Shown one piece after another: positions 1 through 4,692 of a stretch of DNA of 5,153 nucleotides. The position numbers were made by a program, and so were the translations under genes. The notes under the pieces were generated by a model that ran no database searches, was not told where the DNA came from, and saw only the letters and a program-made list of their open reading frames with translations. Location: positions 1 through 5,153 of the forward strand of contig QIFF01000358.1 in assembly GCA_003230635.1 (NCBI GenBank), given 5' to 3'. The DNA is from a bacterium (GTDB lineage Bacteria > SZUA-182). Each line of letters starts with the position of its first letter. The first letter of the stretch is position 1.

Positions 1-2
1 CA

Positions 3-66
3 CCTCGTTGGTGAATTCAAGGTTTTTAGCAACTCCCTGAATTATAACACACCAACGAGGTTTTTT
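3..66 (+). terminator. Intrinsic terminator-like hairpin with T-run
   Basis: CCTCGTTGGTG (3-13) is perfectly complementary to CACCAACGAGG (50-60) over 11 bp. AATTCA (14-19) can continue the stem with TGAATT (38-43) across a small bulge. The right arm is followed directly by six T residues (61-66), the layout of a rho-independent terminator read rightwards. It most likely ends a gene left of the window. The downstream lipoprotein gene starts only about 50 bp later with no clear promoter between, so conditional read-through is possible but not shown. The long inner loop (20-37) is unusual for a simple terminator. Confidence 0.7.
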
Positions 67-112
67 CTTGCCCTATGTCGGATTTGGGGACATGACAAAA
101 GCCAAAGCTCAA

Positions 113-1807
113 ATGACAAAAAAAATGCTTAATTTCTTTGTTGTCGCAAGTCTTCTCTTTCTCACCTCCTGTGTGCCTAGATTTGGAGTCCTCCAAGTCG
201 GAGAGAATGAGGAGGTTACAGGCGGTTTTGTAGTTCCTAATTGTACGCCTCTGGCTAAACGTTATGCAACAAACGTAGATGCTGCGGTTGCCGCAGCATT
301 TAGGGACGTGGAAGATAAACCATATTTGGAACTTAAAGCCGCCCTAAAAAGTAAAATGGCAAAACTGAAAACTGATTATTCCCAAGCAGGTTTGGATGTT
401 GACCTAATTTTGTTTCGTATTTGCGAAATGAGTATCAATCGTAGATTTAGCGAGGAAAAAACTCAAACCTTAATTAAGCAGGTTATTACAGCATGGAAAG
501 AGGCGAAAGCATATCAAAAGTTGCAGGAGGGCCAAAAAGAGATAAAGACTGCTATAAGCGAAATGAAAGCCGAAATTATAGCACTGCTTCCAATCCCTAA
601 ACCGGAAGAAGTAAAGCAAGAATTAAGTGAAATAAGAAAAGAAATGGACCAGGTGGTGGAGGAAGCGGAAGCCGAATACGAAAAGGGGAATGAGTATTAT
701 TACAAACATGACTTTAAACAGGCTCTTGAGCATTTTCAGCAGGCAGTAAATAAGCTAAAAACACGCTCCTTTTATTTAGTTTTGGGCACTACCCAATTTT
801 ATCTTGCCCAATATACACCGGCCTTAAAAAACCTTGAAACCGCCCTGAAATCAGCCCAAAAGAAACAAGATGAAAAACTGGAAGGCACTATCCTTAATAA
901 TATCAGTCAAATATATCAGGCCAGGGGCAAGTATAAGCAGGCGATTGGCTATCTTGAGCAGGCCCTGTCTCTTGACAAGGAATACTATGGGGAGCGACAC
1001 CCCAAGGTAGCAACCGGTTTAAACAACCAGGGGTTAGCCTGGCATTCCCTGGGTAAGTATAAAAAGGCGATGGACTACTATGAGCGGGCACTGTCCATTG
1101 ACAAGCAATTCTACGGTGAGCGGCACCCGGATGTAGCCAGAGATTTAAACAACCAGGGCGAAGCCTGGAGGGCTCTGGGTAAGTATAAAAAGGCGATTGG
1201 CTATCTTGAGCAGGCCCTGTCCATTTTTAAAGAAACTTATGGGGAAAGGCATCCCCAGGTAGCTATTGCTTTAAACAACCAGGGGTTAGCCTGGCATTCC
1301 CTGGGTAAGTATAAAAAGGCGATGGACTACTATGAGCAGGCCTTGTCCATTTCTAAAGAAACCTATGGGGAAAGACATCCCCAGGTAGCGGCTGGCTTAA
1401 ACAACCTGGGTGCAGCCTGGGAATCCCTGGGTAAGTATAAAAAGGCGATGGACTACTATGAGCAGGTGTTATCCATTCTTAAAGAAACCTATGAGGAAAG
1501 ACATCCCCATGTAGCCATCTGCTTAAACAACCTGGGTGAGGCCTGGAAGTCTCTGGGTAAGTATAAAAAGGCGATTGGCTACTTTGAGCGGGCACTGTTC
1601 ATTGACAAGGAGTTCTATGGGGAGCGGCACCCGGATGTAGCCAGAGATTTAAACAACCTGGGTGCAGCCTGGGATTCCCTGGGGAAGTATGGCAAAGCGC
1701 GGGAGTATTTTCAGCAGGCGTATAGTATCTTTGTTGAGTTTCTGGGAAAGGAGCATCCGCATACTAAAATCGTAAAGGGGCATCTGGAGGCTTTGGCTAA
1801 AAAATAA
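113..1807 (+). CDS. TPR-repeat lipoprotein (kinesin-light-chain-type TPRs), 564 aa
   Basis: This is a predicted exported, lipid-anchored scaffold protein; no enzymatic role is visible. From the ATG at 113 the N-terminus reads as a type II signal peptide: two Lys, a hydrophobic stretch, then lipobox LTSC with Cys20 as the lipidated residue. Val-Pro follows the Cys, with no Asp at +2, so in a Gram-negative cell outer-membrane sorting would be expected. Residues about 21-135 are a helical domain I do not recognise. Residues about 140-190 are Lys/Glu-rich and likely coiled coil, broken by a PIPKP segment. Two or more 34-residue-type TPRs follow (about 187-253), then a diverged 42-residue unit (254-295), six exact 42-residue TPRs (296-547) and a 17-residue tail. 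The 42-residue period with an LNN-G-AW-LGKY-KA-YYE-ALSI pattern is the kinesin-light-chain type (TPR_10/TPR_12), usually a protein-binding surface. Start choice: a TTG at 68 and an ATG at 92 are in frame, but only 113 gives a normal signal peptide. No strong Shine-Dalgarno is seen at 113 (gggga lies at 86-90), so the start is uncertain although the reading frame is not. Confidence 0.85.
   Translation: MTKKMLNFFVVASLLFLTSCVPRFGVLQVGENEEVTGGFVVPNCTPLAKRYATNVDAAVAAAFRDVEDKPYLELKAALKSKMAKLKTDYSQAGLDVDLILFRICEMSINRRFSEEKTQTLIKQVITAWKEAKAYQKLQEGQKEIKTAISEMKAEIIALLPIPKPEEVKQELSEIRKEMDQVVEEAEAEYEKGNEYYYKHDFKQALEHFQQAVNKLKTRSFYLVLGTTQFYLAQYTPALKNLETALKSAQKKQDEKLEGTILNNISQIYQARGKYKQAIGYLEQALSLDKEYYGERHPKVATGLNNQGLAWHSLGKYKKAMDYYERALSIDKQFYGERHPDVARDLNNQGEAWRALGKYKKAIGYLEQALSIFKETYGERHPQVAIALNNQGLAWHSLGKYKKAMDYYEQALSISKETYGERHPQVAAGLNNLGAAWESLGKYKKAMDYYEQVLSILKETYEERHPHVAICLNNLGEAWKSLGKYKKAIGYFERALFIDKEFYGERHPDVARDLNNLGAAWDSLGKYGKAREYFQQAYSIFVEFLGKEHPHTKIVKGHLEALAKK
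998..1753 (+). repeat. Six tandem 126-bp repeats coding 42-residue TPRs
   Basis: Six head-to-tail units start at 998, 1124, 1250, 1376, 1502 and 1628, each opening with CAC or CAT (His) then Pro. Phase is exact, with no insertion or deletion. Similarity extends to the nucleotide level, including silent positions: the segment CTGGGTAAGTATAAAAAGGC is identical in units 1-5, while unit 6 is more diverged. A seventh, weaker unit precedes them at 872-997. The units are mosaic (see findings), which points to duplication and exchange between repeats in situ. Confidence 0.95.
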
Positions 1808-1831
1808 AGCAGGGGGAGGTGTCTGTTTTAC

Positions 1832-1888
1832 GTAGTGCAGGGCTTCAGCCCTGCCCAAAGATAGGCAGCCCTAAAAGGGCTGCACTAC
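1832..1888. repeat. REP/BIME-like palindromic element, class 1 (GTAG...CTAC)
   Basis: The element starts with GTAG and ends with CTAC. Outer arms GTAGTGCAG (1832-1840) and CTGCACTAC (1880-1888) are perfect inverted repeats. Two inner hairpins lie inside: GCAGGGCT (1837-1844) with AGCCCTGC (1847-1854), and GCAGCCCT (1865-1872) with AGGGCTGC (1876-1883). It therefore looks like two REP hairpins in opposite orientation, a BIME layout. It sits 24 bp after the lipoprotein stop codon and could protect that mRNA 3' end, but no T-run follows, so it is not called a terminator. Confidence 0.8.
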
Positions 1889-1911
1889 AACTTCCTCCCC
1901 CCTCACCCTGG

Positions 1912-1934
1912 CCCTCTCCCCAGCGGGGAGAGGG
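1912..1934. repeat. GC-rich perfect hairpin between REP elements
   Basis: CCCTCTCCCC (1912-1921) pairs perfectly with GGGGAGAGGG (1925-1934) over 10 bp around a 3-nt loop. The flanking CCTCACCCTGG and the GAGAGGG arm resemble a kind of intergenic repeat I have seen in many bacterial genomes, though this is from memory. It is not GTAG-headed, so it is listed apart from its neighbours. No T-run follows. Confidence 0.65.
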
Positions 1935-1941
1935 AAATAGA

Positions 1942-1966
1942 GGGCGGGGACAAGCCCCGCCCCTAC
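1942..1966 (-). repeat. Single REP-like hairpin, class 2 (GTAG head on minus strand)
   Basis: GGGCGGGG (1942-1949) pairs with CCCCGCCC (1955-1962) around a 5-nt loop, followed by CTAC at 1963-1966. On the minus strand this reads GTAG then a GC-rich hairpin. That is the layout recognised by REP-associated tyrosine transposases (RAYT/TnpA-REP) in other bacteria. Only one hairpin is present, unlike the paired elements at 1832 and 2063. Confidence 0.7.
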
Positions 1967-1985
1967 AACTCATCACAAAAAAATC

Positions 1986-2014
1986 TTGACAAGTTACAAA
2001 GCGTAATGTATAAT
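1986..2014 (+). promoter_or_regulatory. Perfect-consensus sigma-70-type promoter
   Basis: TTGACA (1986-1991) and TATAAT (2009-2014) are separated by exactly 17 bp, the textbook consensus for a housekeeping sigma factor. The start point would fall near 2021. The next gene rightwards is plsY, giving a leader of about 350 nt that contains two REP-like elements. Alternatively the promoter makes a short non-coding transcript. The spacer contains AAGTTACAA (1991-1999), a nonamer repeated twice downstream. Confidence 0.75.
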
Positions 2015-2241
2015 ATGCTTGGCTGTATTATTACCAAGTTGCACTCAAGGGGATACAAATCTTGTAGCCGCAGGCTTCAGCCTGCGAACAGTAACGCAAG
2101 CTAAAGCTTGCGGCTACATTTTTATAAATAACTGCTGCCGGGGGGTGGGTAGAGACCTGGGAAGCCAAAAGTTACAATTACCCAGGTAAAGCTCTATAAC
2201 CTATTATAATTACTGCATAACAGTAAATATGCTTGTAACTT
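1991..2241. other. Three copies of nonamer AAGTTACAA, possible operator sites
   Basis: AAGTTACAA occurs at 1991-1999 inside the promoter spacer and at 2169-2177. Its complement TTGTAACTT is at 2233-2241. Copies 1 and 3 also share a preceding C. The second and third copies form an inverted pair that could make a 9-bp helix in RNA, and each lies next to GGGAAGCC (2159-2166 and 2242-2249). They could be binding sites for a regulator or part of a structured leader. No protein or riboswitch family is recognised. Confidence 0.35.
2063..2118. repeat. REP/BIME-like palindromic element, class 3 (GTAG...CTAC)
   Basis: Outer arms TGTAGCCGCA (2063-2072) and TGCGGCTACA (2109-2118) are perfect 10-bp inverted repeats. 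Inner hairpins are CGCAGGCT (2069-2076) with AGCCTGCG (2079-2086), and CGCAAGCT (2095-2102) with AGCTTGCG (2105-2112). The plan is the same as at 1832-1888: GTAG, an 8-bp hairpin with a TC tip, a short linker, an 8-bp hairpin with an A-only tip, CTAC. The stem sequences differ. The element lies in the presumed plsY leader. Confidence 0.8.
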
Positions 2242-2288
2242 GGGAAGCCGTTTTTTAAAAGCGGGAGTAGGCTTAACCACTATATATA

Positions 2289-2352
2289 GTAGGTTGGCTT
2301 GAGTACCAAGGCTTATTTTTTGTTGGGTTTCATTTCATTCAACCCAACCTAC
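2289..2352. repeat. REP-like element, class 4, just upstream of plsY
   Basis: AGTAGGTTGG (2288-2297) and CCAACCTACT (2344-2353) are perfect 10-bp inverted repeats bearing GTAG and CTAC. The right half forms its own hairpin, GTTGGGTT (2322-2329) with AACCCAAC (2341-2348), loop 11 nt. The left half folds only weakly (TTGG 2294-2297 with CCAA 2306-2309), so it may be decayed. The palindrome ACTATATATAGT (2279-2290) overlaps its left edge. The element ends 8 bp before the plsY ribosome binding site, so its folding could influence translation. Confidence 0.6.
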
Positions 2353-2360
2353 TCCTAATC

Positions 2361-2365
2361 AAGGA
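2361..2365 (+). promoter_or_regulatory. Ribosome binding site of plsY
   Basis: AAGGA lies 7 nt before the ATG at 2373 but only 1 nt before the in-frame ATG at 2367. Normal spacing therefore selects 2373 as the start. Confidence 0.8.
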
Positions 2366-2372
2366 CATGCTA

Positions 2373-3032
2373 ATGCTTATAATCGCTCTACTTTTAACCC
2401 TGGCACTTGCCTACCTGATCGGTTCAATTTCTCCCGGGTATCTGGCCGGTGAGCTGCTGCAGGGGATTGACATGCGGGAGCATGGCAGCGGTAACCTGGG
2501 AGCCAGCAATGTCTTGCGCACCCTGGGCAAGGGGCCGGGAACCGCGGTACTGCTGCTGGATGTGCTTAAAGGCTTTTTAACGGTTTGGATGGGGAAGGGG
2601 CTGGCCGCCTATTTTGGCTTGAGTGGGGAAATGATTATTTTACTGCAAGTTACTGCCGGGCTGGGGGTGATTCTAGGGCATATCTATACCTGCTTCCTGG
2701 GATTTAAGGGCGGAAAAGGGGTGGCCACCGGATTGGGGGTTTTCCTCTACCTGGCACCGGGGGCGACAGCCGGCACTTTAGTCGTTTTTGCAGTGACGGT
2801 TATTGGCAGCAGATATATTTCCCTGGGTTCAATCCTGGCGGCTATCAGTCTGCCCCTGTTTTTATGGGGAGGGAAGTTTTTCTTCTGCTGTGCGCGCCCC
2901 GTTTCCCCCTGGATTATTTCCTTCGCCGGCCTGGCCGCACTAATCGTGGTGTCCAGACATGTGTCAAATATTCAGCGCCTCTTAGCCGGCTGCGAAAACA
3001 AGTTTAGCTGGAAGAAAAAGGGAGAACCTTGA
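2373..3032 (+). CDS. plsY: Glycerol-3-phosphate acyltransferase PlsY, 219 aa
   Basis: PlsY is the integral membrane acyltransferase that moves an acyl group from acyl-phosphate to the sn-1 position of glycerol-3-phosphate, giving lysophosphatidic acid, the first committed step of bacterial phospholipid synthesis. All three family motifs are present. Motif 1 is D33-M-R35-E-H-GSGN-LGA-S-N46-VL-R49. Motif 2 is GH (102-103) followed by GFKGGKG (110-116), the acyl-phosphate-binding Gly/Lys loop. Motif 3 is SRYISLGS (146-153). Several hydrophobic spans fit the family's five-helix topology, and the length is slightly above the usual ~200, with a basic tail ending KKKGEP. The position after GHIY is Thr106, where I expect Pro in most members. 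No partner plsX is in the window. The gene stands alone behind a long repeat-rich leader and converges on the membrane protein at 3039-3872, with 6 bp between stop codons. Confidence 0.95.
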   Translation: MLIIALLLTLALAYLIGSISPGYLAGELLQGIDMREHGSGNLGASNVLRTLGKGPGTAVLLLDVLKGFLTVWMGKGLAAYFGLSGEMIILLQVTAGLGVILGHIYTCFLGFKGGKGVATGLGVFLYLAPGATAGTLVVFAVTVIGSRYISLGSILAAISLPLFLWGGKFFFCCARPVSPWIISFAGLAALIVVSRHVSNIQRLLAGCENKFSWKKKGEP

Positions 3033-3038
3033 TACCCC

Positions 3039-3872
3039 CTATTCTTGTATTGCCTCTTCCCCCGGTTCTTCTTCACTGGCAGTTTCTCGAGTTGCTTTTT
3101 GCGGGGAAGTGCTTGATTCTTCTGGTTCTAACAAGGAGACAGGTTGTTCAGAGCGCAGGGTATGAATGATTGTGGTCAGATATTCCTGGTTGGTTCGTTG
3201 AACAGCGGTCAGCAACTCCCGGTTGTCCCTTTGCATCTCAGCAATAAATTTCTTGGTATCTTCCTTAACCGCTTTTGCCTTCAGGGCGTTAAGTTTGCCC
3301 TGTTCAGAAAAGAATTTCTTGTTATCTTTTTGAATCACTGCCAGAATGGCCTTATTGTCTTCCTGGATTTTAGTAATCAGCCGCCGGTTCTCCTCCTGGA
3401 CATTGTTTAAGGCAGCCGGCGTCAGCTCGCCCATGGATATGCTGGCCCTTCCCTGCTGGCGCATGTTATGAAAGTGAGAGCTAGTACCCCAGACCAACCC
3501 GCCAACAGCAACAATAGTAAGCACAAGCCAGTATTTTATTGAATTTATGTTTCTTTCTATTGAATTCAATAGATTAGTTTGAGCGTGGAGGCTGGCCTGC
3601 ACCATTTTGACCAGGTCATCGTTGTTCTCCAAACTATCCTTAATTACCTCATCAAAGTGTTTAGTTTTTAACTCAATAGTCTTGTCAATAAATTCCAGCT
3701 TCTTTTCCAGGTAGTTCATATTGTCATTCTGACTGCGGGCGTTTTCCTGGAGCAGATTAACGAATTTTATATTGTTTTCAGCAGATTTTTCAATGTCCTG
3801 AATCACCTTATCCAGTTTTTCTTCCAAACCTTTCGCCCTGGCTGACTTTGGCAAATTCCCACCACTAGGCAT
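3039..3872 (-). CDS. Single-span membrane protein with hendecad coiled coil, 277 aa
   Basis: I do not recognise this protein. Residues 10-110 are charged and helical, probably coiled coil (for example LEEKLDKVIQDIEK and LEKKLEFIDKTIELK). One clear membrane span lies at about 114-131 (YWLVLTIVAVGGLVWG). Residues 160-236 are seven uninterrupted 11-residue repeats with Asn at the third position of most units. A low-complexity acidic Ser/Glu tail follows (about 240-277). The span is central, so a substantial helical domain lies on each side of the membrane, which suggests an oligomeric tether or scaffold. The start at 3872 is supported by GGGGAG about 7 nt upstream. It follows the ybgC-type gene with a 33-bp gap on the same strand and is probably cotranscribed. 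In many proteobacteria tolQRA follow ybgC, but this protein does not have the layout of TolQ, TolR or TolA. No intrinsic terminator is seen in the 6-bp gap to the convergent plsY. Confidence 0.8.
   Translation of the reverse strand: MPSGGNLPKSARAKGLEEKLDKVIQDIEKSAENNIKFVNLLQENARSQNDNMNYLEKKLEFIDKTIELKTKHFDEVIKDSLENNDDLVKMVQASLHAQTNLLNSIERNINSIKYWLVLTIVAVGGLVWGTSSHFHNMRQQGRASISMGELTPAALNNVQEENRRLITKIQEDNKAILAVIQKDNKKFFSEQGKLNALKAKAVKEDTKKFIAEMQRDNRELLTAVQRTNQEYLTTIIHTLRSEQPVSLLEPEESSTSPQKATRETASEEEPGEEAIQE
3165..3395 (-). repeat. Seven contiguous 33-bp/11-residue (hendecad) repeats
   Basis: Residues 160-236 of the coiled-coil protein divide into seven 11-residue units without gaps: 160-170, 171-181, 182-192, 193-203, 204-214, 215-225 and 226-236. 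Position 3 is Asn in six units and Thr in one. Units 1, 2, 5 and 6 end in IQ, IQ, MQ and VQ. Position 4 is Lys or Arg in units 1, 2, 3, 5 and 6. Hendecads give a nearly straight or slightly right-handed coiled coil, unlike heptads. The DNA is diverged, so the repeat is old and kept at the protein level. Confidence 0.75.
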
Positions 3873-3905
3873 TTCAAACTCCCCACTTCAGGGTGCAAGG
3901 TGCCC

Positions 3906-4304
3906 TTAAGAAGCAAGCCCCGCCTTAACCTCTGGCGGAAAGGGAATGGGCTTACCCTGCGAATTGAGACAGCCGATTTTAATCTGGGCGCTGACGATTA
4001 GGCGCTGATCGGCTTTATTGATAACTTTGTGGGCAAAGATTAAGCTGGCCCGCTTAAGCTGCGGAACCGCCGTCTGGATTTGCAGGACATCGCCGTAACG
4101 GGCCGGGGAACGATAATCAATCTGGGCCTGAGCGACTACAAACAAAATGCCCTGGGCTGCATATTCTGCCACATCCAGCCCCCGCCGGCGCATATACTCG
4201 GTGCGGGCGACCTCCAAAAATTTTAAGTAGTTAGCGTAATAAACCACTCCCCCGGCATCGGTGTCGTGGTAGTAAACCCGTAACTCCAACATTGGGGTGC
4301 CCAT
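3906..4304 (-). CDS. ybgC: YbgC-type acyl-CoA thioesterase (hotdog fold), 132 aa
   Basis: This is a 4-hydroxybenzoyl-CoA thioesterase-family (4HBT) enzyme that hydrolyses acyl-CoA thioesters in the cytoplasm. The signature VYYHDTDAGGVVYYANYLKF (10-29) followed by LE-x-ARTE (30-36) closely matches E. coli YbgC, including the catalytic Asp (D16 here, corresponding to D18 there). The later segment FVVAQAQIDYRSPARYGD matches the second conserved block of that family. Length is typical. In the ATG start chosen, the last A of the upstream stop is the first base of the start (TAATG at 4306-4302), indicating translational coupling to the 91-aa gene. An in-frame TTG at 4310 and an ATG at 4292 are alternatives. 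In Proteobacteria ybgC heads the tol-pal operon, but no tol gene follows here; a coiled-coil membrane protein does. The physiological substrate is unknown. Confidence 0.9.
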   Translation of the reverse strand: MGTPMLELRVYYHDTDAGGVVYYANYLKFLEVARTEYMRRRGLDVAEYAAQGILFVVAQAQIDYRSPARYGDVLQIQTAVPQLKRASLIFAHKVINKADQRLIVSAQIKIGCLNSQGKPIPFPPEVKAGLAS

Positions 4305-4579
4305 TACCAACCCACTGGCGGCTTAGCCTCGTAAACCCGGTCCACGATTTTATCAACTGTATTGTAAAAGGGAGGCAATTCCATCAACTCAAACTCCCAG
4401 CGCAGATTTTGCTTGATGCGCTTTTTAGCCTCCCGCTTATCATAACCCAGGTTACGCAAGAGGCAGGCGCGCTCCTCAATCTCCCGCAGGTGCATGGCGT
4501 CAAATTTCTCCTTCTGCTCCTTGGCAGGCACAGGGGATTCCACTAGCAGATAATCCTTAAATTCCTCGGGTATATTCAT
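4304..4579 (-). CDS. Conserved-looking small hypothetical protein, 91 aa
   Basis: A soluble, charged, mostly helical protein with no signal peptide or membrane span. The central block (about residues 35-58) reads R-x-C-LLRNLGY-x-K-x-EA-x-KRI-x-QNL-RWEFEL, followed by LPPF and V-x-KIVDRVYE. It resembles, from memory, small uncharacterised bacterial proteins with an LLR-LGY-K...NL-WE-E core; I know no function. The start is the ATG at 4579, preceded by AGG at 6 nt spacing. The frame stays open further upstream, but that would run through the tRNA gene and is rejected. The stop overlaps the ybgC-type start by one base, so the two proteins are probably made together. It follows tRNA-Glu by 38 bp on the same strand and may share its promoter. 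Confidence 0.7.
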   Translation of the reverse strand: MNIPEEFKDYLLVESPVPAKEQKEKFDAMHLREIEERACLLRNLGYDKREAKKRIKQNLRWEFELMELPPFYNTVDKIVDRVYEAKPPVGW

Positions 4580-4585
4580 TTTATA

Positions 4586-4611
4586 CCTGTGCCCTCTGCG
4601 TCCTCTGCGGT
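4586..4611 (-). repeat. Short 9-nt-period repeat (GCAGAG type) before the 91-aa gene
   Basis: On the minus strand the gap between the tRNA and the 91-aa gene reads ACCGCAGAG, GACGCAGAG, GGCACAGG, three near-copies at a 9-nt period. Its last unit supplies the AGG used as ribosome binding site. Similar GCAGAG-rich strings recur between genes in many unrelated bacteria, as far as I recall; whether this is a mobile repeat cannot be told here. Confidence 0.45.
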
Positions 4612-4617
4612 AAATTT

Positions 4618-4692
4618 TGGTAGTCCCAACGGGAATCGAACCCGTGCCGCCGCCTTGAGAGGGCGGTGTCCTGACCGCTAGACGATGGGACC
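4618..4692 (-). tRNA. tRNA-Glu, anticodon CTC, CCA encoded
   Basis: The minus strand folds as a full cloverleaf. The acceptor GGTCCCA pairs with TGGGACT, with one G-U pair at the end. The D arm is GTCT/GGAC. The anticodon stem CCGCC/GGCGG carries the loop CTCTCAA, so the anticodon is CTC (4657-4659 on the plus strand), reading GAG. The T arm ACGGG/CCCGT has the loop TTCGATT. Discriminator A (4621) is followed by a genome-encoded CCA (4618-4620). The CTC isoacceptor supplements the usual tRNA-Glu(TTC), which must lie elsewhere because CTC alone cannot read GAA. Confidence 0.96.

Noticed and set aside
68..112. Upstream TTG (68) or ATG (92) as start of the lipoprotein
   Set aside because: Both add residues before the two-Lys, hydrophobic, LTSC signal peptide and would bury it. 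The ATG at 92 has its G-rich stretch only 1 nt away. GAGG at 57-60 fits the TTG but lies inside the terminator stem.
903..1091. Minus-strand open frame inside the TPR array
   Set aside because: It is an antisense shadow of the repeated coding sequence with no ribosome binding site and a low-complexity composition.
998..1753. CRISPR-like or satellite array
   Set aside because: The repeats are contiguous, in frame, 126 bp long and encode TPR motifs; there are no spacers.
2205..2210. TATAAT as a second plsY promoter
   Set aside because: No acceptable -35 hexamer lies at 16-18 bp and there is no TGn extension.
2251..2256. T6 tract as a terminator of a small RNA
   Set aside because: No stable GC-rich hairpin precedes it; only a 4-bp stem is possible directly upstream.
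2131..2260. Riboswitch in the plsY leader
   Set aside because: I checked by eye for TPP, FMN, SAM, cobalamin, c-di-GMP, c-di-AMP and T-box signatures and saw none. Only simple helices (for example 2155-2161 with 2181-2187) are visible.
3144..3410. Plus-strand open frame opposite the hendecad region
   Set aside because: It is antisense to a gene with clear protein-level periodicity; it arises because the repeat excludes stops on the other strand.
3039..3872. TolQ/TolR/TolA assignment from ybgC adjacency
   Set aside because: The single central membrane span with helices on both sides does not fit the topology of any of the three, and no Tol motif is seen.
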